From Clostridiaceae bacterium (GTDB taxonomy: Bacteria > Bacillota > Clostridia > Saccharofermentanales > Saccharofermentanaceae), in the NCBI GenBank assembly GCA_012728275.1, contig JAAYFK010000023.1, positions 1-64,000 of the forward strand: DNA of 64,000 nt, in the 5' to 3' direction. Every line of letters starts with the position of its first letter. Position 1 is the first letter of the stretch. The translations under genes and the position numbers were made by a program. The notes beneath the pieces are model-generated. The model was not told the origin of the DNA, made no database searches, and saw only the letters and a list, made by a program, of their open reading frames with translations. Below, piece after piece: positions 51,392 to 59,623 of this stretch.

Positions 51392-52573
51392 ATGAAGAAT
51401 AGACAATTCCATTTTGTGAGTTTTTTTGCTATTGTCTTGGCTTCGATATTTGCTTTTTCTGGGTGCTCAAATAAGCTCTCAAGAGAGACTACAATACAAG
51501 TAAACTACACTTCAGAAAGTGATATTCAAGTTGATGATAGTACTCAAGATATGTCTGAAACTAGTGAAATTATTGAATCCTCACATGGCCCGATAAGTAG
51601 TCAATTGGTCTTTGATAAGGCATTCGATTTGTACGGAGAACTTTCGATAAGTGAGGGGAGTGTTGTCGATTCGGAAGGGAATGCTGTATGTTTAAGCGGC
51701 TTATCTACTGTTCCAATAAATTCCGAATTTGAGTTTTTTAACGAGGCTATTTCTGAGACTTTAGCCTTTGATTGGGGTTGTCGAATTGTTTGTCTCAATG
51801 TTGAGGTAAATGGTGATTTTGGGTATATTAATAATTCTGAGTTAGTATTAAGTAACATTTGTGATGCAATTGACTTTTGCTTGCAGAATGGAACGTATGT
51901 AATTGTTGAATGGAGCCTTAATTCATCCTCGAATCCTATGGATTGTATAGATAGTGCTACTGATTTTTTTACCAGAATATCGACGTTATATTCTGATAGT
52001 AGTATGATTCTTTATTCGATTTGTGATAACTATGGTGGTCCGCTAAGTGAGGCTGATACCACTTCAGTATCTTGGAGCAATACGGTTAGTAGTTATGCTA
52101 GTAGCCTTGTAGACGTGATTAGAATACAGGATGATAATGCGATTATTATTTGTGGCCTTAGTGAGGAAGATATTAATAGCTCGAATATCACTTATGGTTC
52201 TTTGATAGATTCTAACTTTGCTTTCTCATATGGTTTTACTTGTGAGAAAGATGGTCAAGAGTTTAGAGATTCAATTTCTAACATGCAAAGTAATGGTGTA
52301 CCTTTGATATGCACTGGGTGGACACTTACTGATAGTAGTATGAGTGGACTAATATATACCGAGGAAGGCAATTCTTGGATTGATTTTATGTTAGAACACA
52401 ATATCTCTTGGTGTTATGACAGCATTTGTGGGACATCTACATTTAGTGCTAATGCATTACTGTATGAATCAAGTATCTTGACTTATGATGAGAAAGTTTA
52501 CGGTCATTGGCCTGATGAGTTTATTTCTTCGGCTGGTCTGTTCGTACGAGCAAGTCTACTAGAAAATAGCTAG
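51392..52573 (+). CDS. GH5-like lipoprotein without catalytic glutamates
   Basis: A 393-residue lipoprotein: signal peptide ending 'FAFSGC' with Cys25, then a Ser/Thr/Glu-rich linker to about residue 70. The rest follows the GH5 (cellulase family) order: 'VVDSEGNAVCLSGLSTV' near 91, 'DWGCRIVCLNVEV' near 127, 'NGTYVIVEWSLN' near 166, 'ATDFFTRISTLYSDSSMILYSICDNYGG' region near 189-216. In GH5 the acid/base Glu sits in 'NEP' and the nucleophile in 'TEWG'; here they read 'DNYGG' (Asn213) and 'CTGW' (Gly309). Both catalytic Glu are gone, so it is probably a carbohydrate-binding or structural relic on the outside of the cell. GGAGGG precedes the ATG. Confidence 0.75.
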   Translation: MKNRQFHFVSFFAIVLASIFAFSGCSNKLSRETTIQVNYTSESDIQVDDSTQDMSETSEIIESSHGPISSQLVFDKAFDLYGELSISEGSVVDSEGNAVCLSGLSTVPINSEFEFFNEAISETLAFDWGCRIVCLNVEVNGDFGYINNSELVLSNICDAIDFCLQNGTYVIVEWSLNSSSNPMDCIDSATDFFTRISTLYSDSSMILYSICDNYGGPLSEADTTSVSWSNTVSSYASSLVDVIRIQDDNAIIICGLSEEDINSSNITYGSLIDSNFAFSYGFTCEKDGQEFRDSISNMQSNGVPLICTGWTLTDSSMSGLIYTEEGNSWIDFMLEHNISWCYDSICGTSTFSANALLYESSILTYDEKVYGHWPDEFISSAGLFVRASLLENS

Positions 52574-52676
52574 TTTTTTCGAGAATAAAATGTGAATCCA
52601 TATATAAAATTACAGTACTTATTAGCACATACTTTTGTTATAATTGTTTTCGTACGATTTGTAATGAGGTGTGACT

Positions 52677-53801
52677 TTGAAGCTTAGATCTTTTATTTCT
52701 TTAATAATTGTACTTAGTGTTTCTGTCTACTTGGTATCTTGTTCAAGTGCTCTTGGAGCAGGTACCGACAGTAATGCAGCAATTTCGCAGAGTACTCAGT
52801 CGATTATTCAAGGTCAAACCGATATTTCCACATCAATAATAGAAACTACTATTACGGTAACTCCAACTCCGACACCTACGCCCACGCTAATTCCTGAACC
52901 TGAACATGTACTTGTTAGTTTTCTTGGTGATTGTACTCTAGGTGAACCTTTGACCTGGGATGGATCCGAAAGTGGTTTTGATAGTGTTGTTGGCGGTGAT
53001 ATGAATTATTGTTTCCAGAATTCTGCAGATATTCTTTCTTCAGATGATATGACTCTTGCAAACTTAGAAGGTACTTTTACTGATGCGACTTCTCATCTTG
53101 ATAAAGAGTTTGTTTTTGGTTCTCCAAGTGAGTATTGTGAAATGCTTGTTAATGGTAGTGTCGAATGCGTTAATTTAGCTAATAATCACACTTACGATTA
53201 TTTGGATGAAGGTCTCGCTGATACTCAAGAAACCCTGACAAGTTATGGAGTCGTTTGGAGTAATGAGTACACAATAGCGACATATGAAGTAAGAGGTGTC
53301 TTAATAGGGATGGCAGGCACAAGCTTCTCTTCTTATTCACAGACCATGTTTGATGCGATAGATGATATGAAAGCTATGGGATGCAATATCATTATTATTT
53401 CCTGTCATTGGGGATACGAGAGAGATTATGAGCCTAGAGCCGAGCAAACTGATTTAGGCCATCAACTAATTGACTATGGTGCTGATATTGTTGTTGGCAC
53501 TCATCCTCATAGATTACAACCTATAGAGGAATACAATGGGAAATATATTCTATATAGTATTTCAAATTTTGTTTTTGGTGGTAATACATATTTATCTGAT
53601 CCAGATACAGCTATAGTTCAATGTGAGTTTATAATGGATTCTACGAATACTTACGTTGAAGAATACAGAATCAATGTAATTCCTTTTCGTCAGACGACTA
53701 ATTATCCAGGTAATGACTATTGCCCAACACCATATACTTGGGGCTCTGACGAATATTATAGAGTAATGCAAAGACTAAATTGGGTTCAGGAAGATGAGTA
53801 G
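52677..53801 (+). CDS. CapA-family lipoprotein (poly-gamma-glutamate synthesis type)
   Basis: A 374-residue lipoprotein with a signal peptide ending 'YLVSC', a Thr/Pro-rich stretch ('TVTPTPTPTPTLIPEPE') and then a calcineurin-like metallophosphoesterase domain of the CapA type: 'SFLGDCTLGE' near 78, 'ANLEGTF' near 128, 'NLANNHTYDY' near 164, 'SCHWGYE' near 240 and 'GTHPHRLQPIEEYNG' near 276. These are the metal-site blocks of CapA, needed for capsule poly-glutamate in bacilli. Start is taken as the TTG at 52677, six bases after GAGGT; the GTG at 52671 directly abuts it. purE starts 15 bases after its stop, so it may be co-transcribed with the purine operon. Confidence 0.85.
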   Translation: MKLRSFISLIIVLSVSVYLVSCSSALGAGTDSNAAISQSTQSIIQGQTDISTSIIETTITVTPTPTPTPTLIPEPEHVLVSFLGDCTLGEPLTWDGSESGFDSVVGGDMNYCFQNSADILSSDDMTLANLEGTFTDATSHLDKEFVFGSPSEYCEMLVNGSVECVNLANNHTYDYLDEGLADTQETLTSYGVVWSNEYTIATYEVRGVLIGMAGTSFSSYSQTMFDAIDDMKAMGCNIIIISCHWGYERDYEPRAEQTDLGHQLIDYGADIVVGTHPHRLQPIEEYNGKYILYSISNFVFGGNTYLSDPDTAIVQCEFIMDSTNTYVEEYRINVIPFRQTTNYPGNDYCPTPYTWGSDEYYRVMQRLNWVQEDE

Positions 53802-53816
53802 TAAAGGAGAGGCAGT

Positions 53817-54326
53817 ATGGCAAAGAAAAAAGTATTAGTTGTAATGGGTTCGGATTCCGATTTTCCGGTTATGGAAGGTTGCTTTAAGTTGCTAAAGAAG
53901 TTCGATATAGGGTTTGAGGCTTGTGTTGCGTCGGCTCACAGGACACCCGATAAGGCATTAAAGATTGCAAAAGAAGCAAGGGAGAATGGTTACTCCGTTA
54001 TTATTGCAGCAGCGGGCTTGGCTGCTCATCTTGCAGGTGTTCTTGCTGCAAATACGACTCTTCCTGTCATTGGTGTGCCATGTAAGGGTGGAGCTCTTAA
54101 TGGTGTTGACGCTTTGTATGCTACAGTTCAAATGCCTACTGGCATTCCAGTTGCAACAGTTGCTATTGATGGCGGATCAAATGCTGCAATCCTAGCTTGT
54201 CAAATTCTGGCTATCTGTGACGATGATCTCAATGCTAAGTTAGTTGAATATAAGTCCAGTCTGGTATCCTCGGTTGAGGATAGAAATTTGAAATTACGAG
54301 ACAAGATTATTTCGATGGAGGATTAA
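53817..54326 (+). CDS. purE: 5-(Carboxyamino)imidazole ribonucleotide mutase
   Basis: A 169-residue PurE: 'VVMGSDSDFPVMEG' near residue 9, 'ASAHRTPDKA' near 40, 'AAAGLAAHLAGVLAANT' near 66 and 'PVIGVPCKGGALNGVDAL' near 84. The SAHRTP block is that of class I PurE, which moves the carboxylate of N5-CAIR to CAIR. No purK is seen here, so the partner lies elsewhere. AAAGGAGAGG is ahead of the ATG. It is the first purine gene of the run. Confidence 0.96.
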   Translation: MAKKKVLVVMGSDSDFPVMEGCFKLLKKFDIGFEACVASAHRTPDKALKIAKEARENGYSVIIAAAGLAAHLAGVLAANTTLPVIGVPCKGGALNGVDALYATVQMPTGIPVATVAIDGGSNAAILACQILAICDDDLNAKLVEYKSSLVSSVEDRNLKLRDKIISMED

Positions 54327-54328
54327 AG

Positions 54329-55759
54329 ATGAGCGGATTATTTGGGTGTATTGACACAGCAAAGAAGCCTGGAAATGTAGCAAGAACTGCATACTATGGA
54401 GTTTTCTCTTTGCAGCACAGAGGGCAGGAATCGGCAGGTATTGCTGTTAATAACAATGGTTCGTTTATGGTGCATAAGCAGACTGGTCTTGTAGCAGATA
54501 GCTTTGATGATGTGATTCTATCTACATTGGAAGGTTCTGCTGCGGTTGGAACAGCTAGACTAGCTTCAAGTAAAGAGACCGGAAGCGATGCAATTCAGCC
54601 AATACTAATTAAGTCTCGAGCAGGAAATATTGCTTTAAGCTCTTCATCAGCAATTCTAAATGAGTCAGAGATTAGAGACAGCTTGAAGAACTTGGGCGCA
54701 ATTTTTCAAACTAATACGGATTCAGAGGTGATTCTCTCTCTTTTTTCGAGAAATAGAGTTCGAACAGATGATTGCGAGTCGGCTATTCTTCAGACGATGA
54801 AGGATATTAAGGGTGTTTACTCAATGATTTTCATGACTGAAGAGAAGCTGATTGGCGTTAGGGATCCTTATGGTATGCGCCCTCTAGTTCTTGGCCGTAA
54901 GGATGATATTTGGATGCTATCTTCAGAAACTTGTGCTCTTGACGCTTTGGATGCGGAGTTTATTCGCGACTTGGAGCCAGGTGAGATTATTTCAATCTCA
55001 AATACGGGCAAGATTACATCAACATTCTTTGATGATTCTGAGGATTCTTCTGAGAAGAGAGTTAACGACGGAAAAGTATGTATTTTTGAGTATGTTTATG
55101 TGGCTCGTCCTGATTCAGTAATTGATGGATCAAGCATTTATGAGTCAAGAGTTAAGACTGGTATGGCTTTGGCTAAGGAGCATCCTTGTGATTGTGACCT
55201 TGTAATTGGAGCTCCGGACTCAGGTAATGCTGCTGCTTTGGGATATGCTAGACAGATTGGAAAACCATATGGTTCAGGACTTTTAAAGAATAGATATGTA
55301 GGACGTACCTTCATTCAAGGTACGCAGGACCAAAGAGAATTAGCTGTTCGTATGAAGTTTGCCGTTCTTAAGTCAGCTATAGCTGGAAAAAAGATTTGTA
55401 TCGTTGACGATTCTTTGGTAAGAGGAACAACAACAAAGCACATAATTAGATTTTTGCGTGATTCAGGGGCAAAAGAAGTCCATGTTCGTTTAGCTTCACC
55501 TGAAGTAAAGTTTCCTTGTTGTTATGGAGTAAATGCTTCAGATGCAAAGGATCTCCCTGCGAAGACTATGTCTGTTGAAGAAATTCGCGACATGATTGGC
55601 GCGGACTCTCTTGGTTATGTTAGTTTAGCTTCGCTTAAGGATTCTCTTGAGGGAATTCATTGCGGTGTTTGCTCGGCTTGCTTTGATGGTAATTATATAG
55701 CTGGTAAAACTACTTGTTCTAATCAGAGTGTTCATTCAGTTATTTATACGGAGGTTTGA
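54329..55759 (+). CDS. purF: PurF-type amidophosphoribosyltransferase with degenerate glutaminase domain
   Basis: A 476-residue PurF. The PRPP-transferring domain is complete: 'DPYGMRPLVLG' near 178, 'GAPDSGNAAALGYARQ' near 291, and the PRPP loop 'IVDDSLVRGTTTKH' near 358. In the N-terminal glutaminase domain 'YYGVFSLQHRGQESAGIAV' is kept, but the sequence starts MSGLFG, so the nucleophile Cys that should follow the start is Ser2. 'RYAT' is 'RLAS', and the 'AHNGNL' block is 'LSSSSAIL', so Asn and Gly of the glutamine pocket are also lost. It may use ammonia. Four Cys near the end could hold an Fe-S cluster. GATGGAGG lies just before. Confidence 0.9.
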   Translation: MSGLFGCIDTAKKPGNVARTAYYGVFSLQHRGQESAGIAVNNNGSFMVHKQTGLVADSFDDVILSTLEGSAAVGTARLASSKETGSDAIQPILIKSRAGNIALSSSSAILNESEIRDSLKNLGAIFQTNTDSEVILSLFSRNRVRTDDCESAILQTMKDIKGVYSMIFMTEEKLIGVRDPYGMRPLVLGRKDDIWMLSSETCALDALDAEFIRDLEPGEIISISNTGKITSTFFDDSEDSSEKRVNDGKVCIFEYVYVARPDSVIDGSSIYESRVKTGMALAKEHPCDCDLVIGAPDSGNAAALGYARQIGKPYGSGLLKNRYVGRTFIQGTQDQRELAVRMKFAVLKSAIAGKKICIVDDSLVRGTTTKHIIRFLRDSGAKEVHVRLASPEVKFPCCYGVNASDAKDLPAKTMSVEEIRDMIGADSLGYVSLASLKDSLEGIHCGVCSACFDGNYIAGKTTCSNQSVHSVIYTEV

Positions 55760-55761
55760 TA

Positions 55762-56415
55762 ATGAAGATAGCTGTGTTTGTATCTGGGGGTGGTACTAAT
55801 CTTCAGGCAATCATTGATAGAGTTCAAAGTGGTTTTCTTCCAAATGTTGAAATATCTCTTGTTCTTTCATCTTCTTCGGATGCTTATGCATTAACGCGTG
55901 CTTCTAATTATGGAATTCCAAGTGTCGTTTGTTCTGCTAAGAATTATCCTTCACGAGAATTATGGGATGAGGCAGTATTGGATCATGTAATGAAGAGTGG
56001 AGCAACTTTGATTGTTTTAGCAGGATATCTTTCTTTGTTAGGTAGCAAAGTTGTTAAAGCCTTTTCGAATAGAATAATAAATGTTCATCCGGCGTTGATT
56101 CCTTCTTTCTGCGGTGCGGGCATGTATGGAATTAACCCTCATATAGCTGTCTTACAAAGGGGCGTTAAGGTATCTGGAGCGACGGTTCATTTTGTGAATG
56201 AGAATTACGATGAAGGACCAATTATACTGCAGAAGGCTATCGAAGTGCTTCAAGATGACACTCCTGAGTCTTTGCAGAAGAGAATAATGGTCAATTGTGA
56301 GCAAGTGATTTTGCCAGAAGCTATTCGACTTATTTCTGAAGACAAAATAGAAGTAAAGAATAATTTGGTTGTATTTAAGAATGATAATAGGGAGGAAAAA
56401 AATGAAGACATTTGA
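55762..56415 (+). CDS. purN: Phosphoribosylglycinamide formyltransferase
   Basis: A 217-residue PurN: 'KIAVFVSGGGTNLQAIID' near residue 2, 'ELWDEAVLDHV' near 72, 'LIVLAGYLSLLG' near 89, the catalytic Asn/His in 'RIINVHPALIPSFCG' near 108 and the Asp in 'DEGPIILQKA' near 151. It adds the formyl group of 10-formyl-THF to GAR. ATG 55762 is chosen because GGAGG lies 7 bases upstream; a TTG two codons earlier overlaps the purF stop. It overlaps purO by 14 bases. Confidence 0.96.
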   Translation: MKIAVFVSGGGTNLQAIIDRVQSGFLPNVEISLVLSSSSDAYALTRASNYGIPSVVCSAKNYPSRELWDEAVLDHVMKSGATLIVLAGYLSLLGSKVVKAFSNRIINVHPALIPSFCGAGMYGINPHIAVLQRGVKVSGATVHFVNENYDEGPIILQKAIEVLQDDTPESLQKRIMVNCEQVILPEAIRLISEDKIEVKNNLVVFKNDNREEKNEDI

Positions 56416-57115
56416 TATTGCGCAGCTTTTGAAGGGTAATCCATATCCGGGAAGAGGAATTGTCATTGGCAGATCTGCTGATGGGCAAAGTGCTGTTACA
56501 GCATATTTTATTATGGGAAGAAGTGTAAACTCACGTAATAGAGTATTTACTCAGACAGATGATGGCATTAAGACGGAGGCTTTTGATCCTTCTTTGCTTT
56601 CTGATCCACACTTGATTATATATTCGCCAGTACGAGTACTTGGAAATAAGACAATAGTTACTAATGGTGATCAGACCGATACAATCTACGAGTTGATGGA
56701 TAAACAGCAGACTTTCGAACAAGCATTAAGAACACGAGAGTTTGAGGATGATGCTCCAAACTATACTCCTAGAATTTCGGGAATTATGCATGTCGATAAT
56801 GGAACTTATAACTATGCACTTTCGATATTAAAGTCAGCAGATGGTAATCCGGATTCCTGCAGAAGATATACTTTCTCATATAATACTCCAATTTCAGGAG
56901 AAGGCCATTTTATTCATACATATATGGGTGATGGTTCACCACTTCCTTCTTTCGAGGGAGAGCCAGAGCAAGTTGCTATTGATAAAAATATTGACGACTT
57001 TACAGATATGCTTTGGGACAGTTTGAATGAAGACAATAAGGTTTCGTTGTTTGTAAGATACATTGATATTGCTACAGGTAAGGCAGATACTAGAATAGTA
57101 AATAAGAATAAGTAA
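56402..57115 (+). CDS. purO: IMP cyclohydrolase, PurO type
   Basis: A 237-residue protein matching the PurO IMP cyclohydrolase family: 'LKGNPYPGRGIVIGRSADGQSAVTAYFIMGRSVNSRNR' pattern in residues 8-45 and 'YTPRISGIMHVD' near 127, with 'RRYTFSYNTPISGEGHFIHTYMGDG' near 154-178. The fold is unrelated to the C-terminal half of PurH; it closes the second ring to IMP. AGGAGGAAAAA is before the ATG. It is paired with a separate AICAR formyltransferase next door, so both halves of the PurH job are done by two genes. Confidence 0.9.
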   Translation: MKTFDIAQLLKGNPYPGRGIVIGRSADGQSAVTAYFIMGRSVNSRNRVFTQTDDGIKTEAFDPSLLSDPHLIIYSPVRVLGNKTIVTNGDQTDTIYELMDKQQTFEQALRTREFEDDAPNYTPRISGIMHVDNGTYNYALSILKSADGNPDSCRRYTFSYNTPISGEGHFIHTYMGDGSPLPSFEGEPEQVAIDKNIDDFTDMLWDSLNEDNKVSLFVRYIDIATGKADTRIVNKNK

Positions 57116-57142
57116 GTACTGAATTTAGATAGGAGAATTAAT

Positions 57143-58324
57143 ATGTCAAATGAAATGTTGTTAAAATATGGCTGTAATCCAAATCAGAAGCCATCCAAGA
57201 TTTATATTAACGATGGAAGCGAGCTACCTATTGAGGTTATTAATGGCAGACCGGGTTACATTAACCTGCTTGATGCTTTTAATGGATGGCAATTAGTTAA
57301 GGAACTTAAGGCTGCTTCTGGTTTACCTAGTGCAACATCTTTTAAACACGTTTCCCCAGCTGGTGCTGCTATTGGTAGACCTCTATCAAAGACAGAAGCA
57401 AAGATTTACTTCGTAGATGATTTGGGTGAGCTTTCTCCAATTGCTTGCGCTTATGCTAGAGCTAGAGGCGCTGATAGAATGTCTTCTTATGGCGATTTTA
57501 TTGCTTTGTCCGATGAGTGCGACGCAATTACAGCTAACATGATTAAGCGTGAAGTATCCGATGGCGTTATTGCTCCTAGTTACTCAGATGAGGCTCTTGA
57601 AATTTTGAAGACTAAGCGAAAAGGAACTTATAACGTTATTAAGATTGACCCTAACTACATGCCTAATCCAATTGAAACTAAGCAAGTATATGGCGTGACT
57701 TTCGAGCAAGGAAGAAATGAGCTAAGTATCAATAATGAGCTCCTTGACAACATAGTAACTGATAACAAGGAAATCCCAGAAGATAAGAGAATTGATCTTC
57801 TTATATCTCTTATTACACTAAAGTACACGCAGTCGAACTCTGTTTGTTATGTTAAGGATGGTCAGGCTATTGGTATTGGAGCCGGACAACAGTCAAGAAT
57901 TCATTGCACACGTCTAGCTGGTAACAAGGCTGACAACTGGTGGCTTCGTCAAAGCCCTAAGGTATTAGGTTTGCAATTTGTAGATGATATTCGTCGTCCT
58001 GATAGAGATAATGCAATAGACGTGTATATTTCTGACGAGTATGAGGATGTATTGGCTGAAGGCAGATGGCAAGAGATATTTAAGGTTAAGCCTGAAGTGT
58101 TTACTGCAGAAGAGAAGAAGGAATGGTTAACAAAGAACTTCGATGTATGTCTTGGTTCAGATGCTTTCTTCCCATTTGGAGACAATATCGAGAGAGCTAA
58201 GAAGTCTGGCGTAAAGTATATTGCTGAGCCGGGTGGATCTATTCGTGATGATCATGTAATCATGACATGCAATAAATACAATATGGCAATGGCGTTCACT
58301 GGAATTCGCCTTTTCCATCATTAA
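57143..58324 (+). CDS. Stand-alone AICAR formyltransferase
   Basis: A 393-residue protein equal to the AICAR transformylase part of PurH: 'LKYGCNPNQKPSKIY' near residue 6, 'GRPGYINLLDAFNGWQLVKEL' near 36, 'SFKHVSPAGAAIG' near 66 (catalytic Lys and His), 'SNSVCYVKDGQAIGIGAGQQSRIHC' region near 233-258, and 'DAFFPFGDN' near 341. It formylates AICAR to FAICAR, which PurO then closes. The IMP cyclohydrolase N-terminal domain of fused PurH is absent. GGAGAATTAAT precedes the ATG. Confidence 0.92.
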   Translation: MSNEMLLKYGCNPNQKPSKIYINDGSELPIEVINGRPGYINLLDAFNGWQLVKELKAASGLPSATSFKHVSPAGAAIGRPLSKTEAKIYFVDDLGELSPIACAYARARGADRMSSYGDFIALSDECDAITANMIKREVSDGVIAPSYSDEALEILKTKRKGTYNVIKIDPNYMPNPIETKQVYGVTFEQGRNELSINNELLDNIVTDNKEIPEDKRIDLLISLITLKYTQSNSVCYVKDGQAIGIGAGQQSRIHCTRLAGNKADNWWLRQSPKVLGLQFVDDIRRPDRDNAIDVYISDEYEDVLAEGRWQEIFKVKPEVFTAEEKKEWLTKNFDVCLGSDAFFPFGDNIERAKKSGVKYIAEPGGSIRDDHVIMTCNKYNMAMAFTGIRLFHH

Positions 58325-58347
58325 TATAGGTTGTGGAGGAGATTCGA

Positions 58348-59604
58348 ATGAAGGTATTAGTTGTAGGCAGTGGTGGTAGAGAGCACGTGATCTGTTGGAA
58401 GCTTAAGCAAAGTAAGCGGGTAAGTGAGTTATACTGTTGCCCTGGTAATGGTGGTATTGCTTCTGTAGCTACTTGCGTTGATATTAAGGCTACGGATGTA
58501 GACAAGATTGTTGAGTATGCTTCTAGTAACAACTTTGATTTAGTTTTTGTTGCTCCTGAGGATCCTTTAGCATTAGGTCTTGTTGATAAGCTTAATGAGA
58601 ATGGTATAAGGGCTTTTGGCCCTAAGGCAAATGCTGCTATAATTGAGGCTTCTAAGGTTTTCTCGAAAAATTTGATGGCTAAGTATCACATTCCTACAGC
58701 TGAGTATGCTCTTTTCGATAACAAGGAGAAGGCCTATGATTATCTTGAAGGATGTGAAATGCCAATAGTAATCAAAGCTGATGGTCTTGCTCTTGGAAAA
58801 GGCGTAATTATCGCTAAGGATATAGATGAAGCTAAGGCGGCAGTATCTTCAATGCTAGAGGATAAGGCTTTTGGAGACGCTGGAAGCAATATAGTTATTG
58901 AGGAATGCATGGTTGGTCCGGAACTAACTATTCTTGCTTTTTCTGATGGAGAATATGCAATTCCTATGATTTCTTCGAGAGACCATAAGCGGGCTTATGA
59001 CCATGATGAAGGCCTAAATACTGGTGGAATGGGCGCGGTAACTCCTGGTGCAGACCTTTCGGACGATGATGTTAAGGTTATTTCTGACACAATTATTCAA
59101 CCTACGATTGAGGCGTTAAAAAGTGAAGGAAGACCATTTAAGGGAGTAATTTACTTTGGCCTTATGCTTACAAAAAAGGGACCAAAAGTAATTGAATACA
59201 ATTGCAGATTTGGAGACCCTGAGGTTCAGGCGATTTTGCCACTACTAGAGAATGACTTTATGGATGTGATTGATGCTGTCATTGATGGTAAGCTCTCAAC
59301 ATATAAGCTTTCCTGGAAGAATAAGAAGTCGTGTGTAGTAGTAATGGCTTCCGGTGGATATCCAGTTAAGTACGAGAAGGGTTACGAGATTTCCGGAATT
59401 GATACTTGTGGCAAGCTAGTTTTCCAAGCTGGTACTAAACTTACCGATGACGGAAAGATTGTAACTAATGGTGGCCGTGTTTTGTGCGTTTACGATGAGG
59501 CGGATTCTTTGGATAATGCGATTGATGGAGCGTATGAAGGCGTTAAGAAAATATCGTTTAAGGATATGCATTACAGAACAGATATCGGACGTACTTTAGG
59601 TTGA
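58348..59604 (+). CDS. purD: Phosphoribosylamine--glycine ligase
   Basis: A 418-residue ATP-grasp enzyme: 'KVLVVGSGGREHVICWKL' near residue 2, 'GPKANAAIIEASKVFSKNLM' near 90, 'VIKADGLALGKGVIIA' near 136, 'SSRDHKRAYDHDEGLNTGGMG' region near 211-231 and 'EYNCRFGDPEVQ' near 284. It joins phosphoribosylamine to glycine. Start at 58348: GGAGGAG is 8 bases upstream; a GTG five codons earlier lies on the Shine-Dalgarno. Last purine gene of this run; purM, purC, purL and purB must lie elsewhere. Confidence 0.96.
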   Translation: MKVLVVGSGGREHVICWKLKQSKRVSELYCCPGNGGIASVATCVDIKATDVDKIVEYASSNNFDLVFVAPEDPLALGLVDKLNENGIRAFGPKANAAIIEASKVFSKNLMAKYHIPTAEYALFDNKEKAYDYLEGCEMPIVIKADGLALGKGVIIAKDIDEAKAAVSSMLEDKAFGDAGSNIVIEECMVGPELTILAFSDGEYAIPMISSRDHKRAYDHDEGLNTGGMGAVTPGADLSDDDVKVISDTIIQPTIEALKSEGRPFKGVIYFGLMLTKKGPKVIEYNCRFGDPEVQAILPLLENDFMDVIDAVIDGKLSTYKLSWKNKKSCVVVMASGGYPVKYEKGYEISGIDTCGKLVFQAGTKLTDDGKIVTNGGRVLCVYDEADSLDNAIDGAYEGVKKISFKDMHYRTDIGRTLG

Positions 59605-59623
59605 TGCAATGGGAGAGAAACTG

